DNA of 64,000 nt from Paraburkholderia sp. Tr-20389 (GTDB lineage Bacteria > Pseudomonadota > Gammaproteobacteria > Burkholderiales > Burkholderiaceae): contig NZ_JAAGPD010000033.1 of assembly GCF_017104565.1 (NCBI RefSeq), forward strand, positions 1 to 64,000. The letters are read 5' to 3'. Every line of letters starts with the position of its first letter. The first letter of the stretch is position 1. The translations under genes were made by a program, and so were the position numbers. The notes beneath the pieces are model-generated. The model was not told the origin of the DNA, ran no database searches, and saw only the letters and a program-made list of their open reading frames with translations. This document shows, one piece after another, positions 16,042 to 24,767 of this stretch.

Positions 16042-17325
16042 ATGAAAGCCGCCGATGCAACCGTGAATGTATCGAGAACCGCGTTGCCCTGGTACAGGGA
16101 AATCTCATGGCCGCAGTGGCGCGTGCTGATCGCAGCGTGGGGCGTGTGGGTGATGGACGCGGTTGATTTTCTGGCGATCACGTTCGTGCTGAACGACATC
16201 GCGAAGCATTTCAGCGTGCCGTTGAGCACGGCGTCGCTGCTGCTGTTTGCGACGTATGGCGTGCGCTGGATCGGCGGCCTGATGTTCGGCAGTCTGAGCG
16301 ATCGGATCGGCCGCAAGATCCCGCTCGTGATCACGCTCGCGTGGTTCACGGCAGGCGCGGTGTTGACGGGGCTGTCGTGGAGCTTCGCATCGCTTGCCGT
16401 CTTCCGTTTGCTGCTCGGTTTTGGCATGGCGCCCGGCTTTTCTCTGGGCGCGACGATGGTCGCCGAGTCGTGGCCGGAGCGGCATCGCGCGATCGGCATC
16501 GGCATTCTCGATACCGGCTGGGGTCTCGGCGCGATCGGCGCGGCGATTGCCTACGATCTCGTCTATCCGCATTTCGGATGGCGCGGGATGTTCTTCGTCG
16601 GCGTGATTCCCGCGCTGCTGCTCAGCGTCTTCATCCTGTTGTGCGTGCCTGAATCGCAGGCCTTCAGGAACGGCGCCCGGAGCATTCGCACCCCGTTGCG
16701 CGACAACCCCGCCGTGGTGCTGTTCCGTCGCTACCCTGGCCGCGTGAGTTACCTCGCGTTGCTGATGCTGGTGCTGTGCTTCGGTTCATGGCCGTTCCAA
16801 GGACTCTTTCCCACCTATCTGAAGTCGTTGTCGTTCGAGCCGATCGCGATCACGTGGCTCACGATGACCTCGGCTGTCGGTCAGGTCTTCGGTTTCTTCG
16901 CGTCCGGTTTCATCGCGGAGCGGCTTGGGCGGCGCGCGGGTATCAGCGTCATGCTCTGTGTCGGGGCGCTATGCGTCGTCGCGCTCGTGTACAGCGTGAA
17001 CCAGTTCCTGCTGGCCGAGTGCTTCGCGTTCCTGAGTGGCTTTTTCCTCGTCGGGTCATCGGGCATCTGGGGAACGATCTTGACGGAGAACCTGCCGCGC
17101 GACGTCCGTGCGTCGGGCGTCGGCTTCCTTTACAACATCGGCGTCGTAGGCGGCGGCATTGCACCGTACATCGTGCTGTCGACAGTCAAGGCCGCGAACA
17201 TGACGATTGCGCTGGGTATCGCCGTCTTCACCATCGTGGCGGCACTGGCGGCTATCGTGATTCTCAGATCGGTGCGCGAAACCAAGGGCATGCAACTGAG
17301 CGACATCGACGCGGGCGGTCACTAG
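16042..17325 (+). CDS. MFS transporter, organic acid:H+ symporter type
   Basis: A 12-helix major facilitator protein of about 427 residues. The loop 2-3 signature is GSLSDRIGRKIPLV and helix 1 has GVWVMDAVDFLAITFV, resembling the sialate/aromatic acid:proton symporter groups. The start at 16042 has a strong AGGAGGAGG sequence directly upstream; an ATG at 16015 with its own AAGGAG is an alternative. It is the last gene of the CoA-transferase operon and most likely imports the operon's substrate, a carboxylic acid. Confidence 0.88.
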   Translation: MKAADATVNVSRTALPWYREISWPQWRVLIAAWGVWVMDAVDFLAITFVLNDIAKHFSVPLSTASLLLFATYGVRWIGGLMFGSLSDRIGRKIPLVITLAWFTAGAVLTGLSWSFASLAVFRLLLGFGMAPGFSLGATMVAESWPERHRAIGIGILDTGWGLGAIGAAIAYDLVYPHFGWRGMFFVGVIPALLLSVFILLCVPESQAFRNGARSIRTPLRDNPAVVLFRRYPGRVSYLALLMLVLCFGSWPFQGLFPTYLKSLSFEPIAITWLTMTSAVGQVFGFFASGFIAERLGRRAGISVMLCVGALCVVALVYSVNQFLLAECFAFLSGFFLVGSSGIWGTILTENLPRDVRASGVGFLYNIGVVGGGIAPYIVLSTVKAANMTIALGIAVFTIVAALAAIVILRSVRETKGMQLSDIDAGGH

Positions 17326-17536
17326 CGCGTCTGAAGGTGTTGGCCCTGGGCAGAAAAGGTGCGGCGCGGTGTTGGGATGAAACCGACATCGCGCCGCTCG
17401 CCCATGCGTCTCCTGCCACGGGGAAGAACGCGCAAAGCCAGCAAGCACGAGGCAATGCAGCAGAAGCCATCTCCATTGGCGCGGATATTGCGGAAGTCTT
17501 CACAGATAGCCGCAGCGCCGATACCGGAGAATGCTC

Positions 17537-17740
17537 ATGTTCACGTCGCCCAACCTTTTCAGATTGCTCGCAACCCGCCATTCGCTCGTCGCCGTCGCTG
17601 CGCTTTCTATTGCGGTGCTGTGCGCGACAGGCGTCGCCGCGTTCGCCGGCCTGCTGCCGGCATCGGACCATGTCGCCGTGACGATGACGGCGACGCCGTT
17701 CGTCGATATTCAGGTTGGCTCTGCCGATTCTGAAGAGTGA
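17537..17740 (+). CDS. Small hypothetical membrane or secreted protein
   Basis: A 67-residue protein with one hydrophobic stretch (VAVAALSIAVLCATGVAAF) that could be a signal anchor, and a short polar tail. GGAG seven bases before 17537 supports this start over 17531. The 210 bases between it and the MFS stop show nothing recognisable. I do not recognise the protein. Confidence 0.5.
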   Translation: MFTSPNLFRLLATRHSLVAVAALSIAVLCATGVAAFAGLLPASDHVAVTMTATPFVDIQVGSADSEE

Positions 17741-17788
17741 AGCCGGGTCGTCTTCCTTCGTGACATGGCGCGGTGCGTTCACCGCGTT

Positions 17789-18080
17789 TTACTCGCGCGC
17801 GACACTGACCTCGCGCACGTTCGCGACCAAACCCTCGAAAATATCCGGAACTCCGCGCGCTTGCAGCACAGGTGCCGCGTGTCCATTTGCTCCCTCGCGT
17901 ACAGCGAATCTCCTTGACGGACGTAGTCGTCTTTCACACACTTTTGCGTGAGAAACGGCAATTCACGGTAAGTCTTCTCGTAAGAAGATTCGGTCCGGCT
18001 GATCTGCGCACAACCCGTATCAGGAAGCGAACGACGCGACCGCCTGTTTCTGCCTTGGTTTGCTTGTTTGCATTTGCCAT
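17789..18080 (-). pseudogene. Possible frame-broken small gene on the minus strand
   Basis: A GAGGA ribosome-binding-like sequence lies eight bases before an ATG at 18080, and the N-terminus MANANKQTKAETGGRVV looks coding. That frame stops after 48 codons. Protein-like sequence then appears in another frame (TYRELPFLTQKCVKDDYV), and after a second shift near 17890 in a third frame (GHAAPVLQARGVPDIFEGLV) ending at a stop at 17789-17791. No family is recognised. It may be a decayed gene, or the pieces may be chance. The divergent VOC gene starts 31 bases away. Confidence 0.3.
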
Positions 18081-18111
18081 CGTTAGATTCCTCAATCGCA
18101 AGGAGCTTTAC

Positions 18112-18786
18112 ATGAGCAATGAACAGACGCGCAGTCACGCGGCAACGGCTGCCGGCCGTGCCAAAACGGTCGACATGAAGCTGGAGGTCGTGGTCATTCC
18201 CGTGTCGGACGTCGATCGCGCGATACAGTTTTATGCGGGACTCGGATGGCGGCTCGACGTCGATATCGTCAAAGGCGACGACTTCCGCGTCGTGCATTTC
18301 ACGCCCACGGGATCGTCATGCTCGATCCTGTTCGGCAAGGGCGTGACAACGGAAGAACCGGGCTCGGTGCAGGGGCTTCACCTGATCGTGTCCGACGTCG
18401 AAGCAGCGCGTGCGGAACTGATCGGCCGCGGCGTGACGGTGAGCGAAATTTTTCACGACGTCGGCGGCGTATTCCATCATGCCGGAGAGGAAGGGCGTGT
18501 GAGCGGTCCGCATCCGGAGCGCAGGAGTTATGGCTCCTTCGCTGCGTTCATTGATCCAGATGGGAACGGCTGGGTGTTCCAGGAAGTGACAGCACGACTG
18601 CCCGGAAGAGTGGATGCGGATGCCACGACCTTCGTGTCGCCCGTCGAACTGGCGAGTGCGCTTCGGCGCGCTGCCGCCGCGCACGGCGAGCATGAGAAGC
18701 GCACCGGCGAACACGATGAAAACTGGGCCGACTGGTACGCTGAGTACATCGTCCGTGAGCAGATGGGCGAGCCATTGCCGACCTGA
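18112..18786 (+). CDS. VOC-superfamily (glyoxalase/bleomycin-resistance fold) protein
   Basis: A 224-residue protein. Residues 20-150 form a vicinal-oxygen-chelate domain with IPVSDVDRAIQFYAGLGWRL, SCSILFGKGV, LHLIVSDVEAARAELIGRG and FIDPDGNGWVFQEV. The C-terminal 70 residues are polar and helical, ending near WADWYAEYIVREQMGEP, a tail seen in some Burkholderia glyoxalase-like proteins. AAGGAG six bases before the ATG fixes the start. The substrate is unknown; no partner genes are adjacent. Confidence 0.82.
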   Translation: MSNEQTRSHAATAAGRAKTVDMKLEVVVIPVSDVDRAIQFYAGLGWRLDVDIVKGDDFRVVHFTPTGSSCSILFGKGVTTEEPGSVQGLHLIVSDVEAARAELIGRGVTVSEIFHDVGGVFHHAGEEGRVSGPHPERRSYGSFAAFIDPDGNGWVFQEVTARLPGRVDADATTFVSPVELASALRRAAAAHGEHEKRTGEHDENWADWYAEYIVREQMGEPLPT

Positions 18787-18844
18787 CCGAGCGCGTGCAT
18801 CGGCGATTCTCCACTCGCGATGACGGCGCCGGCTGAAAGAGCGG

Positions 18845-19090
18845 TCAGCCCGCGGCTCCGATGCCGAAATCGTCGTCGTCTTCGGCATCCGGATCGCCGC
18901 CCAGCGAGCGGATGCAGTCGTCGATGAAGTCCATCGTGACCGCTTCGTATTCGAGCGTGCCGGGGGTGCAATCTTCGGGATTCAGCTTGCCGCGCGCCTT
19001 GCGGATCGCGCGCACGCTGCCTTCGATTGCCTGTGCGACATTCCACATCGGATCTTCGGGAAAGCGCTTGTCAAGTTCATTTTCTTTCAT
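18845..19090 (-). CDS. Small acidic hypothetical protein
   Basis: An 81-residue protein, charged and without a hydrophobic segment, ending in an acidic run (DPDAEDDDDF). It is probably cytoplasmic. I do not recognise a family. It lies between the VOC gene and an efflux gene and is oriented with the latter, about 100 bases after it. Even composition and normal codon use suggest it is real. Confidence 0.55.
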   Translation of the reverse strand: MKENELDKRFPEDPMWNVAQAIEGSVRAIRKARGKLNPEDCTPGTLEYEAVTMDFIDDCIRSLGGDPDAEDDDDFGIGAAG

Positions 19091-19187
19091 GCACCGGATA
19101 TCGGCGTGGGCGATCGAAGCTTGAGCATCAAGTGCTGCTTTATGCGCAATGTGCGTCGAAACTGAATGGCGCCTCTAATTCATGCGT

Positions 19188-20624
19188 TTAGTTCGATACG
19201 GTTCTTAGCCTGTTTCCGGCGTCGCGGGCAAGCTTCACGTAGCCGTACACCGAGAGGATGGTCAGCACGCCTGCGCACAGGAACGCGAAGCGGAAGTCGC
19301 CGAGCGTGAACACCTGCGCGTGATCGGCGCCGTTGCCGATGCCACTTCCATTTCCATTGACCGCTGACGCCGCGCGCAACGCCACCGCGCCGAACGCAAT
19401 GCCCAGACCGATGCTCATTTGCGCGGCCGCATTCCACAGCGTGTTGGCCGCGCTCGTCTGCTCGGACGGGACATCCGCGTAGGCAAGCGTGGCGAGCGTG
19501 GAAAACTGCAGCGAACGTCCGAGCCCGTAGATGAACACGACCACCAGAATCCACGCGAGCGGCGAATCGGGCGTAAGCATGCCGCATACGATCGTAAAGA
19601 TGCCGCATGTCGCACTCGCCGCTATCGCGACGCGCCGGAAGCCGTAGCGTTGCAGGATCCGTGTCGTGAGCGCCTTCATGCCGAGGTTGCCGGTAGCGCT
19701 GACGAGCAGCAGCAAGCCCGACTTGAACGCCGACAGGCCGAAGCCGATCTGGAACAGCAACGGCATCAGATACGGCACGGCGCCGATGCCGATGCGCGTG
19801 ATCGTCCCTGTGACGACGGTGACCGAGAACGTCGGGATTTTCAGCGTGCTCACGTCGATCAGCGGATGCCGCTGGCGGCGCGCCTGATAAAACGCGACGC
19901 AGCCGATGGCCAGACCGATGACGACGACACCGAGTCCGACGAACGGATTCGTATCCGGCTGACTCGCCATATCCGCTCCGTACAGAATCGCCGTCAAGGT
20001 CAGCGCGCTGAGCACGAGGCCGACCACATCGAACGGGCGACGTTCGGCGCTGCGCAGATTCGGCACCCATTTGAGCACGGCGACCAGCACGGCGAGACAA
20101 ACGGGCAGGTTGAGCAGGAAGATCCAGCGCCACGACGCATAGGTCGTGATGAAACCGCCCACAGGCGGCCCGATTACGGGCGCGACGATGCCAGGCCAGG
20201 TGATCGTCGAGATGGCCTGCATCAACTGTTTCTTGTCGATGCTGCGCACGACGGTGAGCCTTCCAACGGGCACCATCAGCGCGCCGCCGATGCCTTGCAG
20301 CACGCGCGCAGCGGTAAATTCGACCACATTCTGCGAAATGCCGCATAACAGCGAAGCGAGCGTGAACGTGACGATGGCCGAGAAGAACACGCTGCGGGAG
20401 CCGAAGCGGTCGGCGACCCAGCCGCTCGCCGGGATGAAGATCGCGAGCGCGATCATGTAGGCACTCATGCCGAGGCTGAGCGCGTTCGGGCTCGTGCCGA
20501 ACGACTGGGCCATCTGCGGCAGCGCGGTGGCGATGATGGTCGTGTCGAGATACTCCATGAAGAAGGTCGCGGCAACGACATAAGGCAGCGGCCCGAGCGA
20601 ACCGGAGCGTGATGAATCTTTCAT
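19188..20624 (-). CDS. MFS drug-efflux transporter, DHA2 (EmrB/QacA) type
   Basis: A 478-residue transporter with 14 predicted helices. It starts with the DHA2-type FMEYLDTTIIATALPQMAQS and has the motif A/C region GGALMVPVGRLTVV, then PVIGPPVGGFI. Such proteins export toxic compounds with proton exchange in the inner membrane. No membrane-fusion protein gene is adjacent. The divergent cupin gene begins 170 bases away. The drug specificity cannot be read from sequence. Confidence 0.88.
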   Translation of the reverse strand: MKDSSRSGSLGPLPYVVAATFFMEYLDTTIIATALPQMAQSFGTSPNALSLGMSAYMIALAIFIPASGWVADRFGSRSVFFSAIVTFTLASLLCGISQNVVEFTAARVLQGIGGALMVPVGRLTVVRSIDKKQLMQAISTITWPGIVAPVIGPPVGGFITTYASWRWIFLLNLPVCLAVLVAVLKWVPNLRSAERRPFDVVGLVLSALTLTAILYGADMASQPDTNPFVGLGVVVIGLAIGCVAFYQARRQRHPLIDVSTLKIPTFSVTVVTGTITRIGIGAVPYLMPLLFQIGFGLSAFKSGLLLLVSATGNLGMKALTTRILQRYGFRRVAIAASATCGIFTIVCGMLTPDSPLAWILVVVFIYGLGRSLQFSTLATLAYADVPSEQTSAANTLWNAAAQMSIGLGIAFGAVALRAASAVNGNGSGIGNGADHAQVFTLGDFRFAFLCAGVLTILSVYGYVKLARDAGNRLRTVSN

Positions 20625-20794
20625 GAGGTAAGGGGTGAGTGCGGGATCAGTGCATACGGAGCGGTATGCATCGTACGACGAGTTGCACCCATCCGGCAGA
20701 AAAGGGCGCCGCGCCGCAGGGCTAAAGCGCGAATGACGAAGCAGCGATGGAGCGAACTAGAATGATCGGGTTGCCCGCATCGACGGAGTTGCAG

Positions 20795-21256
20795 ATGCCC
20801 AGAATCGATATCGCCGACGTACCGGAAATTCAAGGCACGGGTTACCCGCCGCCGTATGACGCGCCATGCGCCGAGCGCGTACGACAGCGGTTGGGCGATG
20901 CCGGCGGCCTCGCCGATTTCGGTGTGAACCTCATGCGCCTGCCGCCCGGCAACTGGTCGAGCCAGCGTCATTGGCATTCGGCCGAAGACGAATTCGTCTA
21001 TGTGCTCGAAGGCGAATTGACGCTGATCGAAGATGGAGGCGAGACCGTGCTGCGCGCAGGCGACTGTGCGGCTTTTCCGAAGAACTCCGGCAACGGCCAT
21101 CACATGATCAACCGGTCGAACGCGACCGCCGTCTATCTGGAAGTCGGCTCGCGTTCGCCTGTGGATGTCATCACGTGCGCGGACATCGACATGATGAGCC
21201 CGAGCAGCGACGGCCGGTTCTTGCACAAGGACGGCAAGCCGTATTCCGGCACCTGA
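20795..21256 (+). CDS. Cupin-domain protein
   Basis: A 153-residue single-domain cupin. The two cupin motifs are QRHWHSAEDEFVYVLEGELT (histidines and Glu for metal) and AGDCAAFPKNSGNGHHMIN. CGGAG six bases before the ATG at 20795 fixes the start; the frame runs on to 20747. The N-terminus (MPRIDIADVPEIQGTGYP) is typical of small stand-alone bacterial cupins of unknown substrate. It is divergent from the efflux transporter. Confidence 0.82.
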   Translation: MPRIDIADVPEIQGTGYPPPYDAPCAERVRQRLGDAGGLADFGVNLMRLPPGNWSSQRHWHSAEDEFVYVLEGELTLIEDGGETVLRAGDCAAFPKNSGNGHHMINRSNATAVYLEVGSRSPVDVITCADIDMMSPSSDGRFLHKDGKPYSGT

Positions 21257-21320
21257 CGATACATCATGTCGATCGACGGTGACGCGCGCTATGCGCCACC
21301 GCTTTGGCCAGGCGTTATGG

Positions 21321-21599
21321 CTATTGCGCGGCGGTCAGTTTGAGGCTTGGGCGCAGATTGTCGACGGCGGCTTCTTGCGGCGGGCTCTTGCGACGATCCG
21401 ATACCTGCTCGATGCCGCCTTTTGCAACCTGTTCGCAAAAGGCGATGCGGGATCGGTAATAATCGGCCTGCAACTGCGCATCCAGAACCCGCTGTTCGGC
21501 CTGGAAGAGACCCATTCGAAGTTCGCTCAAGGCCCGTTCGGCCTGTTTTTCTGGGGTGGGTGCGTGATGGGAGATGAGGTTTGCAAGCCAGTTAAGCAT
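21321..21599 (-). CDS. Small helical hypothetical protein
   Basis: A 92-residue protein with a long charged helix at about residues 15-65 (KQAERALSELRMGLFQAEQR), likely a short coiled coil. The N-terminus MLNWLANLI is hydrophobic, which may attach it to the membrane. GGAGGGT eight bases upstream supports the start. I do not recognise a family. It lies downstream of the leucine-rich-repeat gene on the same strand. Confidence 0.55.
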   Translation of the reverse strand: MLNWLANLISHHAPTPEKQAERALSELRMGLFQAEQRVLDAQLQADYYRSRIAFCEQVAKGGIEQVSDRRKSPPQEAAVDNLRPSLKLTAAQ

Positions 21600-21737
21600 G
21601 AGCGTACCCTCCGGTACTCAGACACCTGGTCGAATTTCTTTGCCGGTGCATTGCATCGCTTACCGGCAGATACAGACTATCAAAATCCGGCCCGCTGCTG
21701 TGTGACCTTGCGCACCTGTTGCAAAAATGTCGAATGC

Positions 21738-23003
21738 TTACCAGACGATCCGTGTTTTAGGCAGCGCCGCCTTGAGATCGTCGACGTTTCTGGCCTTGGT
21801 GCCATAGAGGACGAGTTCGCGCAAACCCGCTAAACCCTTGAGTACATCGACGTCTTCGACAGGCGTATTCGCAAGATAAAGCTCTTGCAGATTCGTCAAG
21901 CCCTTTAGCGCATCGATATTTCGAACTCTCGTGCGAAAAAGGTTGAGCATGCGAAGGTTTTTCAGGTCTTTGAGCGCGTCGATATTGTCGACACGCGTGT
22001 CGGCGAGATTCAGTCTTTGCAGGCCGGTGAGTCCCTTCAACGCGTCGATGTTCGTGATCTGGGTGCGCGCGAGCACGAGCGTGTCAATCTGTTGCAGTCC
22101 GCGCACGCCGTCGATATCGTCCACGCGCGAACCATCGAGCACCAGCGTCTTGAGCGAGGGCATGTTCTTTATCGCATCGATGTCGCGCAGCGGCGTGTTC
22201 GCGAGATACAGCGCTTGCATGTCGCGCAGTTTCTTCAACGGCTTGATGCTGTCGACCTGAGTCTCGTTCAGGTCGAGGGTTTTCAGCGTCGTGAGCTGGC
22301 TGAGCGCGTCGATGTCCCGCACGTTCCGCGCGCCACCGAGTTTCAGCGTTTCCAGGTGAGGCAGATCTTCTAGCGGATCGAGGTCGCGCACCTGCGTGTC
22401 GCGCAGGTCGAGTTGCCGCAAGTCGGTGAGATTCTTCAGCGCGTCGAGATTCGACACGCGCGTGTCCCACAGCGTGAGCGATTGCAGACCGGTCAGTCCT
22501 TTGAGCGCGGCAATGTTCTCGACTTCCGTGCGATGAAGCACGAGTCGCTTCAGCGAATGCATGTCCTTGAGCGCGTCGATGTTCCAGATAGGCGTTCCCG
22601 TCAGGTCGAGCGACTCCAGCGTGTCCAGTTCCTTTAGCGCATCGAGATTGTCGATCTGCGTGTTGGCGAGATTCAGCTCGATCTTGCGGTCGGAATCCTT
22701 CAGATGCGGCACGGCGGCTATGACCTGCGAAGCCGTCAGCGTCGGCTGTGCTCGCAGTGCGAGGCATGTCGAATCGGGCTTTGCCGTTGAGGTGTCGCTG
22801 TCGTTGCAGGTGCCCTTGATGAATCCCAGCTCGCTCAGCGCGCGTTCATCCGGACTCTTTCGCGCCGGGTTGAAGGCGACGAACAGAACGATGAGCAGCA
22901 GCACGACTGCGCCACCCATCGCCCACGGAGTCAGGCGACGCCATGTAGAAGCAGGCAGGTCTTCGGCGGCGGGGGGCGTGCTTGACGGCGGCGTTTCGGA
23001 CAC
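21738..23003 (-). CDS. Membrane-anchored leucine-rich repeat protein (SDS22-like)
   Basis: A 421-residue protein. Residues 1-28 are a Pro/Ser-rich cytoplasmic leader, residues about 29-46 one transmembrane helix (MGGAVVLLLIVLFVAF), then a short region with two cysteines (GTCNDSDTS, DSTCLAL) and 14 consecutive repeats of about 22 residues with the pattern LxxLxLxxTxVxNIDALKxL. This is the SDS22-like or internalin-like class. The repeats end close to the C-terminus, with no cell-wall sorting signal. The topology implies a periplasmic repeat domain for protein or ligand binding. One repeat has an extra residue (LGGARNVRDI). The role is unknown. Confidence 0.85.
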   Translation of the reverse strand: MSETPPSSTPPAAEDLPASTWRRLTPWAMGGAVVLLLIVLFVAFNPARKSPDERALSELGFIKGTCNDSDTSTAKPDSTCLALRAQPTLTASQVIAAVPHLKDSDRKIELNLANTQIDNLDALKELDTLESLDLTGTPIWNIDALKDMHSLKRLVLHRTEVENIAALKGLTGLQSLTLWDTRVSNLDALKNLTDLRQLDLRDTQVRDLDPLEDLPHLETLKLGGARNVRDIDALSQLTTLKTLDLNETQVDSIKPLKKLRDMQALYLANTPLRDIDAIKNMPSLKTLVLDGSRVDDIDGVRGLQQIDTLVLARTQITNIDALKGLTGLQRLNLADTRVDNIDALKDLKNLRMLNLFRTRVRNIDALKGLTNLQELYLANTPVEDVDVLKGLAGLRELVLYGTKARNVDDLKAALPKTRIVW

Positions 23004-23089
23004 GTCGGGCTCCGTGGATTCTGGCTCCCTCCTTTATACACGAAGAGCGCTGCACGGAACCCGACGGAAGTCCGGTGGAAGGTCAATTG

Positions 23090-24145
23090 CTACGCGTGAG
23101 ACGCGGCGACGCGCTCTGCGAGCTTCGCATCGTAGCTGGAGTGGATATGTACGCGCTTCTTGTCCGGAAACGCGTAGCTGTACGCTTTACGAAGCGCGAG
23201 CGAAGCCTCGTGAAATCCTGACAGAATCAGCTTCTGCTTGTTTGGATAGCCCGCGATATCGCCTGCTGCGAAGATGCCGGGACGCGAACTCTCATAGTTC
23301 GATGTATCGACTGTGATGCGGCCGCCCTGGACTTCGATGCCCCACTGGGCGATCGGACCAAGGTCGGCTACGAGACCGAACAGCACGAGCAGATGGTCGG
23401 TGGCAAGTTGCACGGAACCTTCCGCCTGACGAAGCTCGATTGATTCGAGTCGTCCGCCCGGTGCATTCAGGCTCGCAATCGTGCCGACGGCGAAGTTCAT
23501 TTCGCCTGCTTCGACGGCGCGGCGCATGTTGGCCACGCTCGAGTCCGTCGCGCTGAAGCCATTGCGCCGATGCACGAGCGTGACGTGCTGCGCGACAGTG
23601 CGCAGCGCCAATGTCCAATCGAGTGCGGAATCGCCTCCACCTGCCACCACCACGTTCTTTCCGGCGAAGTCGTCGAGATTGCTGACACTGTAGTGCACAT
23701 GGCGGCCTTCGAGCGGTGCAGCATCGTCTAGCTGCAAGCGTTGCGGCACAAACGACCCGTTGCCGGCCGCGATCAGAATGGCGGCTGCTTCCACTGCGAG
23801 CCCCTTGTCCGTGCGCGCGAGCCAATGTCCGTTATCCAGTCGATCGACCGTTTCGACGCGATGGCCGAGATGCAGCGGCGGTGCGAAAGGACGGCATTGC
23901 TCGAGCAGCCGGTCGACCAGTTCGCGCGCGGTGCACGAGGGAATGGCGGGGATGTCGTAGATCGGCTTGTCCGGATACAGCTCGATGCACTGGCCGCCCA
24001 CGCGCTCGATATTGTCGACGATCAGGCTCGAAAGCCCGATCACGCCTGCCTCGAAAGCAGCGAACAGGCCCACGGGCCCCGCGCCGATGATCAGCACGTC
24101 GGTGCTGACCGGTGAGGCGGTCGGAGTGTTTGCCGGAGTTGTCAT
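23090..24145 (-). CDS. Ferredoxin-NADP+ reductase, thioredoxin-reductase-like type
   Basis: A 351-residue FAD/NAD(P) two-domain oxidoreductase. It has the FAD motif VLIIGAGPVGLFAAFEAG, the GGQCIELYPDKPIYDIPAIP segment characteristic of this reductase family, the NAD(P) motif VVVAGGGDSALDW and the FAD C-terminal motif IFAAGDIAGYPNK. There is no CxxC redox pair, which separates it from true thioredoxin reductase. It transfers electrons between NADPH and ferredoxin or flavodoxin. The start has GAGG upstream. It stands alone. Confidence 0.88.
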   Translation of the reverse strand: MTTPANTPTASPVSTDVLIIGAGPVGLFAAFEAGVIGLSSLIVDNIERVGGQCIELYPDKPIYDIPAIPSCTARELVDRLLEQCRPFAPPLHLGHRVETVDRLDNGHWLARTDKGLAVEAAAILIAAGNGSFVPQRLQLDDAAPLEGRHVHYSVSNLDDFAGKNVVVAGGGDSALDWTLALRTVAQHVTLVHRRNGFSATDSSVANMRRAVEAGEMNFAVGTIASLNAPGGRLESIELRQAEGSVQLATDHLLVLFGLVADLGPIAQWGIEVQGGRITVDTSNYESSRPGIFAAGDIAGYPNKQKLILSGFHEASLALRKAYSYAFPDKKRVHIHSSYDAKLAERVAASHA

Positions 24146-24767
24146 GGATGAACCTCGTGCGTGTTGTCGAGTGTCGTGCTGATGTACGGTTTCACGATAC
24201 AGACAGGCGCTGGTGCGATCAATGAAGGCACCATGAGGGGGAGGGGTAAGCGAGTTTGCTCGCGTGCGACGGAATTCCTTTGGGATCTTTCAGCGAGCGT
24301 CCTCACGTTGTGAACGAGCAAGCGCGGGAATGGAAAAAAATGCCGCTTTTCGAATTACGAAAACGCTAAAGCGGCTGAATAAAAATTCATCGGCGCGTTT
24401 AAAAGGGAATTAACAAGTCAATCGATGAAGGTCCGTCCCGCAGGGCGAAGTGAATCATTCCTGTGGCTTACCGAATATCGCAAGAATCCTGTTATTTCGG
24501 GAACACCCTGCGCACTTAGCTTTGTCGTGCCGACATCCATACACTAACTGCAAGACCTGCATCAATGGCGGGAAGATTTACCGCAATTCTCTCCAGCGGA
24601 AGCCCTAAAGCGAAGCTTGTCGATCGATCAGTTAGCGGAATACAGAATCGATTGATAAGGATCGCGAATCGAATGCGGAAGACGCAACGTCTTTCGCCAC
24701 CTCGCTCGCTGCCACTCCCTATCGCTTCCTTCGTCTGGCGCATTCCCGCGCAGTGGATTGATTTGTC
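24146..24767. other. Long gap upstream of lipoprotein glycosidase A
   Basis: A 622-base region between divergent genes, AT-richer than the flanking genes, with no convincing gene. It holds two adjacent dyads at 24342-24389 and a TTATTTCGG element at 24492-24500 whose complement also occurs in the gap before the paralogous gene at 30146. It is expected to hold the promoters for the reductase and for the polysaccharide lipoprotein gene. Confidence 0.5.
24342..24389. promoter_or_regulatory. Two adjacent dyads in the reductase/lipoprotein gap
   Basis: The first dyad is TTTTCG-AATTA-CGAAAA at 24347-24363, enclosed by GCCGC (24342-24346) and GCGGC (24371-24375). The second is TGAAT-AAAA-ATTCA at 24376-24389. 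Both lie about 200 bases before the reductase start and 380 before the lipoprotein start. They could be protein binding sites; no known factor is assigned. Confidence 0.35.

Noticed and set aside
17359-17405. GGCGCG / CGCGCC inverted segment after the MFS transporter
   Set aside because: The loop is about 20 bases and the arms are short; too weak to call a terminator.
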